Positions 1 through 8,427 of a DNA stretch of 64,000 nucleotides are shown piece after piece (the first letter of the stretch is position 1; every line of letters begins with the position of its first letter). Under the pieces are notes generated by a model. It searched no databases. It was not told where the DNA came from and was given only the letters and a program-made list of their open reading frames with translations. A program made the translations under genes and the position numbers. Source of the DNA: Stenotrophomonas maltophilia (GTDB lineage: Bacteria; Pseudomonadota; Gammaproteobacteria; Xanthomonadales; Xanthomonadaceae); assembly GCF_002138415.1 (NCBI RefSeq), contig NZ_CP015612.1:412001-476000 (forward strand). The letters are read 5' to 3'.

Positions 1-432
1 GTGCGTGCACAGACGCTGGGGCGCGAGCGCGACATGGGTGTGCTGTATGCCGACGTGCTGAAGATGCGCGGCCGCATGCGCACCGAACTGGACCGCAGCG
101 ATGCCGCACGGCTGGACCTGAAGCAGGGTGCTGGCGGCGTAGTGGACCTGGAGTTCCTGCTGCAGACCGGCGTGCTGGCGCGCAGTGCGCAGCATGCGGC
201 GCTGCTGCAGCCTCGCGATACGCCGTCGTTGATCGATGCGTTGGCCGTTGCTGGTTTCCTGCCGGAAGACACGGCGCAGGCATTGCATGGAGCACATGCC
301 ACGCTGCTGGACGTGGGCCTGGCCTGCACCCTGGACCGGCGCCCGCGACTGGCACCGACCACGCCCGCGATTGAAGACGCGTGTGCGGCGATTACGGCGG
401 CGTGCAGAGCTGCAGAGCTGCCGTTCGCCTGA
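1..432 (+). CDS. glnE: Glutamine synthetase adenylyltransferase, C-terminal part
   Basis: This is the last 143 residues of the bifunctional enzyme that adenylylates and deadenylylates glutamine synthetase in response to PII and glutamine. The frame is open at the window edge, so the true start lies upstream; the family is usually over 900 residues long. The segment RMRTEL followed by [17 protein letters not shown] is the typical motif of the second nucleotidyltransferase domain, and the helical C-terminal tail follows. The gene ends just before a tandem palindromic repeat. The identification is firm; only the 3' end can be judged. Confidence 0.93.
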   Translation: MRAQTLGRERDMGVLYADVLKMRGRMRTELDRSDAARLDLKQGAGGVVDLEFLLQTGVLARSAQHAALLQPRDTPSLIDALAVAGFLPEDTAQALHGAHATLLDVGLACTLDRRPRLAPTTPAIEDACAAITAACRAAELPFA

Positions 433-491
433 GCGGCGGATGGCGGAGGTCTGCAGTTGGCACCTACCGGATCAATGATCTGACCGTTGGC

Positions 492-1255
492 CTGCTGTTG
501 GTAGGTGCCAACCTTGGTTGGCACAACCCATCAGCGTTCATGACCCCGGCAACAGCGTGCCAACCAAGGTTGGCACCTACCAGAGCTATGGCCTGGCGAT
601 GACCTGCTGTTGGTGGGTGCCAACCTTGGTTGGCACAATCCATCAGTGTTCATGACCCCGGCAACAGCGTGCCAACCAAGGTTGGCACCTACCAGAGCTA
701 TGGCCTGGCGATGACCTGCTGTTGGTGGGTGCCAACCTTGGTTGGCACAATCCGTCAGCGTTCATGACCCCGGCAACAGCGTGCCAACCAAGGTTGGCAC
801 CTACCAGAGCTATGGCCTGGCGATGACCTGCCGTTGGTAGGTGCCAACCAAGGTTGGCACAACCCGTCAGCGTTCATGACCCCGGCAACAGCGTGCCAAC
901 CAAGGTTGGCACCTACCAGAGCTATGGCCTGGCGATGACCTGCTGTTGGTGGGTGCCAACCTTGGTTGGCACAACCCATCAGCGTTCATGACCCCGGCAA
1001 CAGCGTGCCAACCAAGGTTGGCACCTACCAGAGCTATGGCCTGGCGATGACCTGCTGTTGGTGGGTGCCAACCTTGGTTGGCACAATCCGTCAGCGTTCA
1101 TGACCCCGGCAACAGCGTGCCAACCAAGGTTGGCACCTACCAGAGCTATGGCCTGGCGATGACCTGCTGTTGGTGGGTGCCAACCTTGGTTGGCACAATC
1201 CGTCAGCGTTCATGACCCCGGCAACAGCGTGCCAACCAAGGTTGGCACCTACCAG
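492..1255. repeat. Seven tandem 112-bp palindromic units
   Basis: Units begin near 492, 604, 716, 828, 940, 1052 and 1164, an exact 112-bp period; the last is truncated near 1255. Each unit holds two convergent copies of GGTGCCAACC..GGTTGGCAC, each itself a near-perfect hairpin, separated by a short stretch with TTCATGACCCCGGCAACAG. Units differ at only a few bases (GGTAGG or GGTGGG; CCATCA or CCGTCA; CTTGG or CAAGG in the fourth). It resembles an amplified dimeric REP/SMAG-like element. The 433-1266 gap holds nothing else I can support. Confidence 0.95.
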
Positions 1256-1266
1256 GGCGACGCCGG

Positions 1267-1827
1267 TCAGCTGGTCGTGCGCAGCGGCGCCATCTTCCAC
1301 AACAACGCGCGGAACGGGGCCAGCAGACAGACGCCGATCGCCAGCTTCACCGCCAGGTCGCCCGCTGCCCAGCTCACCCACGGCAGGGCGGAACCGGCAA
1401 ACGCGATCGACCAGAAAATGGTGGTATCCACCGTCGCGCTGCAGGTGGTGGCCACCATCGGTGCGCGCCACCAGCTGCCACGGCGCAGGCGGTCGAACAC
1501 GGTGATGTCCAGCAGCTGCGCCACGATGAAGGCCGAGCACGAGGCGATGGCGATGCGCGGGGTGGCCACCCAGATCGACAGCAGCACCGCCACCGCGAAA
1601 CCGATCCACGCCACGCGGCGCGCCGGGCCCGGGCCGAAGCGGCGGTTGATCAGATTGCTGACCAGGAACGCGACCGGATAGCTGAAGGCACCCCAGGTCA
1701 ACCAATCGTTGATCGGGTACTGCACCAGTACGTTGGACAGCAGCACCACCGCGCCCATCGCCAGTACCGCCAGTACCAAGGCACGCGGGGTCAGCGGGGC
1801 AAAAAGAGGGGCAGGACGCACGGACAT
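1267..1827 (-). CDS. VUT/YhhQ-family (queuosine precursor-type) membrane transporter
   Basis: A 186-residue integral membrane protein with about five or six hydrophobic helices. The pattern around residues 95-145 (SCSAFIVAQLLDITVFDRLR, then W, then SATVDTTIFW) matches the signature of the VUT/DUF165 family, whose E. coli member YhhQ imports the queuosine precursors preQ0 and preQ1. It is somewhat shorter than YhhQ. The ATG start at 1827 fits the first helix. It ends only a few bases from the tandem palindrome array. Substrate is inferred from the family only. Confidence 0.8.
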   Translation of the reverse strand: MSVRPAPLFAPLTPRALVLAVLAMGAVVLLSNVLVQYPINDWLTWGAFSYPVAFLVSNLINRRFGPGPARRVAWIGFAVAVLLSIWVATPRIAIASCSAFIVAQLLDITVFDRLRRGSWWRAPMVATTCSATVDTTIFWSIAFAGSALPWVSWAAGDLAVKLAIGVCLLAPFRALLWKMAPLRTTS

Positions 1828-1901
1828 GGCGAGCCAGGGGACACAGGGGATCGCCCATTATCCGCCCGGCACGCGGCAAAGCCAAAACCGGTTGTTCAGC
1901 T

Positions 1902-2414
1902 TTACAGCGCTTCGCTCATCACATCGCCAGCGGCATAGGCGGTGGGCACATAGGCCAACGCCTGGCCCTGCGCGCTCTTCACTGTCCAACCGGCACCTGC
2001 CTCGGTGGGGTCGAAATGCACCTGCTGGCCGACCACGAAGGCCGCCGTCTGGTCCTCATGCACGCGCGCCGGCCAGCGCAGCGTGGCGGTCTGGTCAGCC
2101 TTGTCGGGCACCTGCAGCTGCACCTGGCGCTCGCCTGCTGCCGTGGTCTCCACCTTCTTCACTTCCATCGGCGGCAGCGGCACCGCCTTGGTGCGGTGGG
2201 CTTTGTCACGGCGCTCGCTGGCCTTGAACGGCGCCTTCGACAGTTCGGACAGGCCCGCCGACGCAGCGAGCGGCACCGAGACCACGATCAGCGAGGTGAT
2301 CAGCACGCTGGCCTCGCTGCTGTTCAACTGTGGCGCGGCGCCGGCATGGACGGTGGGCACCAGCAGCGCGGAGAGCAGCAGGGCAGAAGCGGGAACGCGC
2401 AGGCAACGGAACAT
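1902..2414 (-). CDS. Secreted protein of unknown function
   Basis: A 170-residue protein with a Sec signal peptide (FRCLRVPASALLLSALLVPTVHAGA). A second hydrophobic stretch near residues 36-55 is followed by a basic segment. The C-terminal part (VGQQVHFDP..GAGWTVKSAQGQALAYVPTA) closely resembles the C-terminus of the next upstream gene (VGQTVNFEP..EQGWQLRDNQGRPLEYLPEA), so the two are paralogues or share a module. Both are read in the same direction with a 33-base gap, probably in an operon with the DUF2145 gene. Function unknown. Confidence 0.8.
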   Translation of the reverse strand: MFRCLRVPASALLLSALLVPTVHAGAAPQLNSSEASVLITSLIVVSVPLAASAGLSELSKAPFKASERRDKAHRTKAVPLPPMEVKKVETTAAGERQVQLQVPDKADQTATLRWPARVHEDQTAAFVVGQQVHFDPTEAGAGWTVKSAQGQALAYVPTAYAAGDVMSEAL

Positions 2415-2447
2415 GGAGACCTCCTGGTCAACGTGGGGGACGGCGGC

Positions 2448-2942
2448 TCAGCGCCGGGTATCGAAGATGTCGCGTGGGCCGGTGGCCTCGGGCAGGTATT
2501 CCAGCGGGCGACCCTGGTTGTCCCGAAGCTGCCAGCCCTGCTCGTTGCCAGCCGGCTCGAAGTTCACGGTCTGGCCCACGCTGAACTGCACGGCGGGATC
2601 GCCAACGCTGCGCGGGTACTGCATCGAGGCGGTGTTCTGCGGGTTGTTGGCATCACGCAGCAGCACTTCGCGGCGGCCGTCGACGGTGGTGGCGATGGCG
2701 CTCACCTGCATCTGCGGCAGCTTCACGGCTGCGCCGTGACCGGGCGGCAGCCCGGCATCCTGGGCTTCCCTGGCAGCGGCGGCGCGCGCTGAAGCAACCA
2801 GGGGCGCCGACATTTCCAGGCTCGGCCCCTGCGGACCCGGTTCCTGCAGGATGATGATGCGGCGTTCGGCATGGGCGGTGTTCGCGCCGAGCAGGCCGGC
2901 GATGAGCACCATCGACATCAGGGAAACAGGCAGCGGACGCAT
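2448..2942 (-). CDS. Secreted protein, paralogue of its downstream neighbour
   Basis: From the ATG at 2942 this is a 164-residue protein with a clear signal peptide (MRPLPVSLMSMVLIAGLLGANTAHA). The frame is open farther upstream, but that part lacks signal character and would overlap the DUF2145 gene. A purine-rich AAGGAGAA sequence lies just upstream of this ATG. The C-terminal module resembles that of the following gene. It sits between the DUF2145 gene and that paralogue. I do not recognise a family; a role in a periplasmic or surface complex is only a guess. Confidence 0.8.
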   Translation of the reverse strand: MRPLPVSLMSMVLIAGLLGANTAHAERRIIILQEPGPQGPSLEMSAPLVASARAAAAREAQDAGLPPGHGAAVKLPQMQVSAIATTVDGRREVLLRDANNPQNTASMQYPRSVGDPAVQFSVGQTVNFEPAGNEQGWQLRDNQGRPLEYLPEATGPRDIFDTRR

Positions 2943-2961
2943 GTCGTTCTCCTTGCTGGAT

Positions 2962-3813
2962 TCAGGGCGAGGCTGCGGTGGCACCGGCCACCGGCACATG
3001 GGGGATCACCAGTTCCTGCTGCAGCTGGCTGCGCTGGTGCAGGAAGTCGAATACCGATTCCACCGTCACCACCGAATAGTTGCCGGAGATGCGTTCGCCG
3101 GCCGGATGGTCGGTGGTGGTGGCGTTGGCCACGAACAGGCGCGCACCCACGCGCTTGCCCAGGCCGATGTGCAGCACGCTGGGCTGGTACTTCTGCTGGC
3201 GCAGCCACTGCTGCGCCTGCTCGCGCTTGACGATGGCCGGCGCGCCTTCGATCTGCGCGATCGCCGCCGCCAGCACTTCCAGCACCCACTGGTTGGAGTT
3301 CTGGTAGTCGGTGGCGAACGGGTAGGCAACCACGTTGTACTTCGTTTCGTGCAGCGCCTTGGGCTGGATCGAGGGTGACACCAGCATCGCTTTCAACGCG
3401 GCACGCAGCGGCGCCGAGGGCACGCCGATACGCAGGTCGGTATGGCCGCCGCTTTCGCCGACGAAGTTGCCCAGGCCTTCGTGGTACAGCTGCGAGCTGT
3501 CGGTCTTGCAGCGGTTGAGCAGGTGCATCGCGCGCCAGCGGCCATCGTCCTCGCGCAGCAGGAACGCCAGGTGGCTGTGGCGCAGGCCATAGCGGCTCAG
3601 GTCCTGGCCACCGCGTGCGGCGACCACCACGTCCACATCGGGCAGCGCATCCAGGCGCTCGGCGGTGGTCCAGGCCACGTCCAGCATCGCCGCCTGCGAG
3701 GCCACGCTCGGGTAGCGCTCGCGGCACTCGGTGCTGTTGGCCCATGCCGGTGCGGTCGCCAGCAGGCTGGCGATCAGCAGGGCGGCGCGGGGCAGGCGGG
3801 AGAAACGATCCAT
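2962..3813 (-). CDS. DUF2145 family secreted protein
   Basis: A 283-residue protein beginning with a Sec signal peptide that ends near AWA (residues 1-25). The body, with RGGQDLSRYGLRHSHLAFLLRE and YHEGLGNFVGESGG, matches what I know of DUF2145 proteins, a periplasmic family of unknown biochemical role in proteobacteria; these segments recall papain/NlpC-like His and Cys-free folds only weakly. It is the first gene of a three-gene minus-strand unit with the two paralogous secreted proteins. Family assignment is from remembered sequence pattern. Confidence 0.75.
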   Translation of the reverse strand: MDRFSRLPRAALLIASLLATAPAWANSTECRERYPSVASQAAMLDVAWTTAERLDALPDVDVVVAARGGQDLSRYGLRHSHLAFLLREDDGRWRAMHLLNRCKTDSSQLYHEGLGNFVGESGGHTDLRIGVPSAPLRAALKAMLVSPSIQPKALHETKYNVVAYPFATDYQNSNQWVLEVLAAAIAQIEGAPAIVKREQAQQWLRQQKYQPSVLHIGLGKRVGARLFVANATTTDHPAGERISGNYSVVTVESVFDFLHQRSQLQQELVIPHVPVAGATAASP

Positions 3814-3861
3814 GTCGATACCTTCAACGGCGGGCAGGCCCGCGCGCCGATCATACGCCGG

Positions 3862-4092
3862 TCAGCGCAGCGGGCGGTCCACGCCCTTGCGCTTGAGTTC
3901 CCTGTCGCAGGCATCGCTGATCGGCGCGATCGGCAGCGGCGGGCGCTCGCCAGTCTTCGGATCGCGCAAGGCCGGTTGTTCGCGATACGCGTCCAGCTGC
4001 TGCTGGCACTGGTAGGAAATCGGGTCCAGTTCGGTGGGCGCGGTGGAGCAGGCAGCGAGCAGGGCCAGGGGCAGCAGGAGCAGGGTGCGCAT
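3862..4092 (-). CDS. Small lipoprotein
   Basis: A 76-residue protein with a lipoprotein signal (MRTLLLLPLALLAACS; the LAAC lipobox puts the lipidated cysteine at residue 15). The mature part is short, polar and has two further cysteines (YQCQQQ and SDACDREL). It lies upstream of the DUF2145 gene on the same strand. No family was recognised. Confidence 0.7.
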   Translation of the reverse strand: MRTLLLLPLALLAACSTAPTELDPISYQCQQQLDAYREQPALRDPKTGERPPLPIAPISDACDRELKRKGVDRPLR

Positions 4093-4198
4093 GAAGACGT
4101 TCAGCGTGATGGGGGAAGCTGGACTCTAACGGTGCGGGCGGATCGAAATGTTCAGAAATCGCTGCGCACCCGGCACCACCGTGATGCCGGGCGCCCAG

Positions 4199-4224
4199 GA
4201 TTGCCGGCCAGCGGCCGGCACTAA
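4199..4224. repeat. Degenerate SMAG-type palindrome
   Basis: GCCGGCCAGCGGCCGGCACTA is one arm of the common palindrome of this genome, ending CTAA rather than the usual CTAC. Its CTA, read on the minus strand, is the TAG stop codon of the ELM1-family gene. Confidence 0.7.
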
Positions 4225-5186
4225 CCCAATGCCAGGCGCGCTTTCACTTCCGCCGCCACCCGCGCGGTCTCGCGCAGCGGCTCGATGCGGTCGTACTGCC
4301 AGTCCAGCCAGTGCGCCTGCAGCCGCCCGCGCTCGCGCAGCTGCTGCTGGAAACGCGCCAGCCGGCCCTGCACGGTATCGGCCAACGCCACCATCACCGG
4401 CATGCGCGTGGCGCAGGCTTCAGAGAGCAGGTTCACCGAATCCGGCGAGACCACCACGCGGTTGGCCCAGCCGAGCAGGCCGCCATAGGGATTGGTTCCG
4501 TCGCCACCATCGCCCCAGATCACGTGCGGCAGGTCGGCGAACGTCGCGCGCAGGATCTCGGCCAGGGCCGGTGGCGTGCGCCGCGAGGTGGTGGCCAGCA
4601 GGCTGCCGCCTTCGCTGCGGATCTGCTCGGCCAGCGCCTGGAACACGCCCACCATCGCGGTCTCGTCCCAGGGTGCCAGCGGCGTCGGCCCGCCCACCAG
4701 CAGCGCGGTGCGCGGGCCGGGGAGGGTACTGAAGCCAGCGAACGCGGCGCGACCCCAGGCCAGCCAGTCATCGTCCACCGGATTGAGGCTGCCGAGCAGG
4801 GTCAGCACGTTGCTGCCGCGAAGGGCATCGTGTTCGGGCACCACCACCACATCCCAGTGGCGGGCGCCGATGCGCGGGTCGAGGATCTGAACCACCTGGC
4901 TGCCACGTGCGCTCAGCACGCGCAGGGCGCCAGCGGCCTGGCGGCCACAGCCGATCGCCAGCGGCGGGGCTTCGGCGGCCAGTGTCGCGAAGGCCTCGCC
5001 GTAGCCATTCACATCACCGGGCAGGCGCCGCGGCGACAGCCAGCGCCAGGGCGCGCGTGGCTGCAGCAGCAGCGGCCGATGGGTGCCCTGGCGCAGCGCC
5101 GAGGCCAGCGCAACCGCCTGGCGGACATTGCCTGCGCGGCCGTCCGTGACCGTCCAAGGCGCGCTCGATCGTTTCACCATTGGCAT
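4221..5186 (-). CDS. ELM1-family (DUF1022) protein
   Basis: A 321-residue protein of the family annotated as mitochondrial fission ELM1, named after a plant protein but widespread in proteobacteria, with a predicted GT-B glycosyltransferase-like fold. Visible family features are WTVTDGRAGNVRQ near the N-terminus, QILDPRIG, the repeated PxG/LLVGGP segment and the C-terminal VVVSPDSVNLLSEACATRMPV. In bacteria it is often linked to envelope polysaccharide genes, which are not present here. The start may be the ATG at 5186 or the one two codons later. Its TAG stop lies in a palindromic repeat. Confidence 0.8.
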   Translation of the reverse strand: MPMVKRSSAPWTVTDGRAGNVRQAVALASALRQGTHRPLLLQPRAPWRWLSPRRLPGDVNGYGEAFATLAAEAPPLAIGCGRQAAGALRVLSARGSQVVQILDPRIGARHWDVVVVPEHDALRGSNVLTLLGSLNPVDDDWLAWGRAAFAGFSTLPGPRTALLVGGPTPLAPWDETAMVGVFQALAEQIRSEGGSLLATTSRRTPPALAEILRATFADLPHVIWGDGGDGTNPYGGLLGWANRVVVSPDSVNLLSEACATRMPVMVALADTVQGRLARFQQQLRERGRLQAHWLDWQYDRIEPLRETARVAAEVKARLALG

Positions 5187-5306
5187 TAATTCGTTTCAGC
5201 TCTGCTGGGTGTTGCAACAGTCGCGACACTCTACACTGCGGCTCGTCGATTCGCCCCGCGCCGCCCGCGGGCACTGACTTCCCTTAGCCGCCCTGGAGAT
5301 CCACCG

Positions 5307-5897
5307 ATGTCCCACGCGCTCGACGCTGCTGCCCTCGACCAGCTGTTCCGCACTGCCCGTACCCAGAACGCTTTCCTCGACAAGCCGGTCCCAGCCAGCC
5401 TGCTGCAGGAGCTGTACGACTTGGTGAAGTGGGGCCCGACGGCTGCCAACACCACGCCGGCCCGCTTCGTCTTCGTCACCTCGAAGGAAGCCAAGGCCAA
5501 GCTGGCCCCGGCCCTGTCCGAAGGCAACCACGACAAGACCATGGCCGCCCCGGTCACCGTCATCATCGGCTTCGACCTGGACTTCCACGAGAAGCTGCCG
5601 TACCTGTTCCCGCACACCGATGCCAAGGCCTGGTTCGACGGCCCGCAGGAAGGCCGCCACGAAGCCGCCATCCGCAACGGCAGCCTGCAGGGCGCCTACC
5701 TGATCCTGGCCGCACGCGCGCTGGGTCTGGATGCCGGCCCGATGTCCGGCTTCGATGCGGCCAAGGTGGATGAAGCCTTCTTCGCCGGCACGTCCATCAA
5801 GTCGAATTTCCTGGTCAACCTGGGTTACGGTGACTCGGCGGGCCTGTTCCCGCGTCTGCCGCGCCTGTCGTTCGACGAAGCGGCGCGCATCGCGTAA
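5307..5897 (+). CDS. RutE-like nitroreductase-family NAD(P)H:flavin oxidoreductase
   Basis: 196 residues, the same length as E. coli RutE, the malonic semialdehyde reductase of pyrimidine degradation. It carries the nitroreductase FMN-binding pattern: RTQNAF near the N-terminus, [17 protein letters not shown] (residues 36-52), [28 protein letters not shown] and the C-terminal NLGYGD. No other rut genes are nearby, so it probably acts alone on small aldehydes or nitro compounds, as HadB/RutE-type proteins often do. A good ribosome site (GGAG) precedes the ATG. The family is sure, the substrate is not. Confidence 0.85.
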   Translation: MSHALDAAALDQLFRTARTQNAFLDKPVPASLLQELYDLVKWGPTAANTTPARFVFVTSKEAKAKLAPALSEGNHDKTMAAPVTVIIGFDLDFHEKLPYLFPHTDAKAWFDGPQEGRHEAAIRNGSLQGAYLILAARALGLDAGPMSGFDAAKVDEAFFAGTSIKSNFLVNLGYGDSAGLFPRLPRLSFDEAARIA

Positions 5898-5972
5898 GTC
5901 GCTGTATCGATTCCGGGCCGCCCCCTTGGCGGTCCCTGCTGTACCCACCCTACGATCCGGAGAGTTCCTGAG

Positions 5973-6680
5973 ATGAGCGCCACCCGTAAACTGCTGCTGC
6001 CGCTGGCCCTGACCCTGGCCATCGCCGCCTGCTCCAAGCCGGCCGACACCGCTGCCCCGGCTGCTGATGCCGCCGCCCCGGCCACCACCGAGCAGGCCGC
6101 CACCCCGGCCGCCGATGCCGCTGCCGCTGCGCCGGCCGCCGAAGCGATCCAGATCGCCTCGGGCACCTACAAGCTGGACCCGACCCACACCGACGTGCTG
6201 GCGCAGTGGAGCCACTTCGGCTTCTCCAACCCGAGCGCGCATTTCGGCAACGTCGAAGGCACCCTGGTGTACAACGCCGAAGACGTGACCAAGTCCACCG
6301 TGGAAGTGAAGCTGCCGCTGAGCGGCCTGAACAGCTTCACCGCCAAGTTCGACGAGCACCTGAAGAGCGCCGACTTCTTCGACGCCGCCAAGTTCGCCGA
6401 TGCCACCTTCAAGAGCACCAAGGTGGAAGCCGCCGGCACCAACAAGCTGACCGTTACCGGTGACCTGACCATCAAGGGCATCACCAAGCCGGTCACCCTG
6501 GACGTGACCGTCAATGGCGGCGGCGAGCACCCGATGGCCAAGGTTCCGGCCGCCGGCTTCGATGCCACCACCACCCTGAAGCGCAGCGATTTCGGCGTCG
6601 GCGCGTATGCCCCGAACGTCAGCGATGAAGTGAAGATCCGCATCACCACCGAAGCCACCGGCGAAAAGCCGGCCGCTTGA
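5973..6680 (+). CDS. YceI-family lipoprotein
   Basis: 235 residues. A lipoprotein signal (LLPLALTLAIAACSK) is followed by an Ala/Pro-rich linker (residues 22-57) and a YceI domain, a lipocalin-like beta barrel that binds polyisoprenoids or other amphipathic molecules in the periplasm. The domain shows the usual GTYKLDPTHTDV start, FSNPSAHF and the GDLTIKGITKPVTL segment. A strong intrinsic terminator follows at 6711, so it is transcribed alone or with the RutE-like gene 75 bases upstream. Confidence 0.92.
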   Translation: MSATRKLLLPLALTLAIAACSKPADTAAPAADAAAPATTEQAATPAADAAAAAPAAEAIQIASGTYKLDPTHTDVLAQWSHFGFSNPSAHFGNVEGTLVYNAEDVTKSTVEVKLPLSGLNSFTAKFDEHLKSADFFDAAKFADATFKSTKVEAAGTNKLTVTGDLTIKGITKPVTLDVTVNGGGEHPMAKVPAAGFDATTTLKRSDFGVGAYAPNVSDEVKIRITTEATGEKPAA

Positions 6681-6710
6681 TGCACCCAACTCACTCGTCG
6701 TGAGAAGGCA

Positions 6711-6742
6711 GAAGGCCCGCTGAAAAGCGGGCCTTCTTTTTT
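6711..6742 (+). terminator. Intrinsic terminator of the YceI gene
   Basis: GAAGGCCCGCTGAAAAGCGG continues as a perfect hairpin (AAGGCCCGC / GCGGGCCTT) followed by a T run. Confidence 0.93.
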
Positions 6743-6749
6743 GGTTCTG

Positions 6750-6894
6750 GTAGAGCCGGCCGCTGGCCGGCTGCATGCGAGGAGCCCGATGCTGATGGGG
6801 TTGCCGGCCAGCGGCCGGCACTACCCGGTAGGTGCCAACCTGCATCTGGTGGGGGCGGACCTGCATTTGGTGGGTGCGGACCGTTGGTCCGCAC
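6750..6894. repeat. SMAG-type palindrome dimer plus related hairpin
   Basis: A GTAG-ended arm with GCCGGCCGCTGGCCGGC at 6750 faces an inverted copy ending CTAC at 6824. After a short spacer comes GTGCGGACCGTTGGTCCGCAC (6874-6894), a hairpin of the second sequence class seen in this window. It abuts the stop of the minus-strand gene at 6901. Confidence 0.85.
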
Positions 6895-6900
6895 GATCCC

Positions 6901-7302
6901 TCAGCGCAACGCGCCCAACCATGCCACGCACGCCTCGCTCGGGCTCTGCTTGGCCTTCACCGTCATCCCGCTCACGCGCACGAAAGTCTGCGCGGCCTGC
7001 GCCACCACCTGGCGTGCGATCAGCGCCGCCTGCTTGGTCGCGGCCTGCTGCTTGCGCAGCTGCACGATGTGCACCGACGGCCGGCCCACCGGCGCGTACT
7101 TCTGGTCGCGGCGCAGCACGTCGGCCACCTGTGCCACTTCGAATTCGGCCTGCAGGTAACGGTGCTGTGCCTCCACCAGCTCACGCAGCGGTACGCGCAG
7201 GGCAGCGGTGTCGGCGAAGGCAGCCAGTGCGGTATCGCAGGCGGCGTCATCGGCGAAGCGGGTACGCAGCGCGTCCACGCTGGCCAGGGTCAGTTTGGCC
7301 AT
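6901..7302 (-). CDS. Hypothetical cytoplasmic protein
   Basis: 133 residues, no signal peptide and no membrane segment. It is rich in Ala, Leu and Gln and is probably mainly helical; the middle (LRRDQKYAPVGRPSVHIVQLRKQQAATKQAAL) is basic and could form a coiled coil or bind nucleic acid. Codon use is typical for the genome. It is flanked on both sides by palindromic repeats, so it is a single-gene unit. I recognise no family. Confidence 0.65.
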   Translation of the reverse strand: MAKLTLASVDALRTRFADDAACDTALAAFADTAALRVPLRELVEAQHRYLQAEFEVAQVADVLRRDQKYAPVGRPSVHIVQLRKQQAATKQAALIARQVVAQAAQTFVRVSGMTVKAKQSPSEACVAWLGALR

Positions 7303-7380
7303 GTGGGCCTCGTTGCTGCAGGAAAGGAGCGCGATTGTCGCATTGCTTGGCGTGCTCCGGGCCGGGAGGCTTTCGCTTTG

Positions 7381-7467
7381 GTAGAGTCGACTGTTAGTCG
7401 ACTGCTCTTGGCGCGATGCCGGAAACCCCCGCGCTGCGCGCGATAGTCGACTGACAGTCGACTCTAC
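7381..7467. repeat. SMAG-type palindrome dimer, GTCGACT class
   Basis: GTAGAGTCGACTGTTAGTCGACT faces AGTCGACTGACAGTCGACTCTAC. A near-identical dimer occurs at 41015-41102. Confidence 0.9.
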
Positions 7468-7512
7468 CTGGCTGGCATTTCAGGCGCAGCCGCATCCACG
7501 GAAGGAAGACCC

Positions 7513-8334
7513 ATGCAGGACACGCAGTACTGGTTGAACGAATTCTGGACGGGCCTGAGCGTGCTCGATCTGCTGGGCGGCAGCGTGCTCGGCACGTTGC
7601 TTGGCCTGGTGCTGGGCATCTTCGCCTGGCGCTGGCTGCACCGCCGCGGTTGGCTGCAGCGGCGCAAGCGCTGGCATCACTGGCTGCTGGCCAGCTACGT
7701 GGTGCTGCTGCCGCTGGCCAGCGCCTTCTTCGGCCTGCAGCTGGGTTTCACCGCTGGCGCGCACCGGGCGCTGTTCAAGCAGCTCGATCATTTCCAGCCG
7801 CACCTGCAGACCCTGGTGGAAGGCTGGAGCGAAGGCTTCACCGAGTCGCTGGACGACCCGCGCATGCGTGAGGCATTGCGCAGCCAGGGCACGGTGGGCG
7901 ATGTGGCCGACACCATCGCCTCGGCCTACCTCAGCGAACATCCGTTGCCTGGCCTTGATCGTCTTGGCAACGGCCCGTTGGCGCGCGGCACCGGCTGGGT
8001 GATCGGCAAGGTGCGCGAAGGCCTGCTGCGCGGCATGGTGGAAGACACGCTGGTGGACAAGGCCGGCACGATCGGGCTGGAGCCCAAGGTGGTGCGTGAG
8101 GCGCTGACCATGCATGTGGATGAGCTGCTGCACACCCGTGGCGTGCTGCGGCTGGTGAAGGCACAGATCAACGGCATGATGCCCGGCGTGTACTTCGGGT
8201 TGCTGTTGCCGTTGCTGATCATCGCGCTGCTGGTGGCGCTGGAGATCTGGGCCGCGCAGCGGTTCGGGTGGGCGCAGCAGGTGGTAGTGCCGGCCGCTGG
8301 CCGGCAATTGCAAGTTCCTGCAGAAGGTTCATGA
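7513..8334 (+). CDS. Inner-membrane protein with C-terminus extended by a repeat
   Basis: 273 residues with three clear membrane segments: about residues 17-37, 55-80 (HWLLASYVVLLPLASAFFGLQL) and 218-238 (VYFGLLLPLLIIALLVALEIW). Between the second and third is a long helical periplasmic-type domain (residues 85-210). No family was recognised. The last 15 or so residues (VVVPAAGRQLQVPAEGS) are encoded by a SMAG palindrome starting at 8284, so the original C-terminus has probably been replaced. The ATG at 7513 is preceded by GGAAGGAAG. Confidence 0.75.
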   Translation: MQDTQYWLNEFWTGLSVLDLLGGSVLGTLLGLVLGIFAWRWLHRRGWLQRRKRWHHWLLASYVVLLPLASAFFGLQLGFTAGAHRALFKQLDHFQPHLQTLVEGWSEGFTESLDDPRMREALRSQGTVGDVADTIASAYLSEHPLPGLDRLGNGPLARGTGWVIGKVREGLLRGMVEDTLVDKAGTIGLEPKVVREALTMHVDELLHTRGVLRLVKAQINGMMPGVYFGLLLPLLIIALLVALEIWAAQRFGWAQQVVVPAAGRQLQVPAEGS

Positions 8335-8393
8335 GGTTGCCGGCCAGCGGCCGGCACTACCTGTTGCAGGGCGTGCGGACCAACGGTCCGCAC
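8284..8393. repeat. SMAG-type palindrome dimer plus related hairpin
   Basis: GTAGTGCCGGCCGCTGGCCG at 8284 faces the inverted copy ending CTAC at 8360; GTGCGGACCAACGGTCCGCAC follows at 8373. The left arm lies inside the reading frame of the membrane protein that ends at 8334. Confidence 0.88.
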
Positions 8394-8427
8394 CTACCAA
8401 GTAGGGGCCGCACCCACCGTCTTTGGA

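Noticed and set aside
492..1255. CRISPR-like regular repeats
   Set aside because: The whole 112-bp unit is repeated, with no unique spacers and no cas genes; each unit is a palindrome dimer.
5196..6866. 556-residue minus-strand frame opposite the RutE-like and YceI genes
   Set aside because: Low-complexity Gly-rich shadow of two well-identified plus-strand genes.
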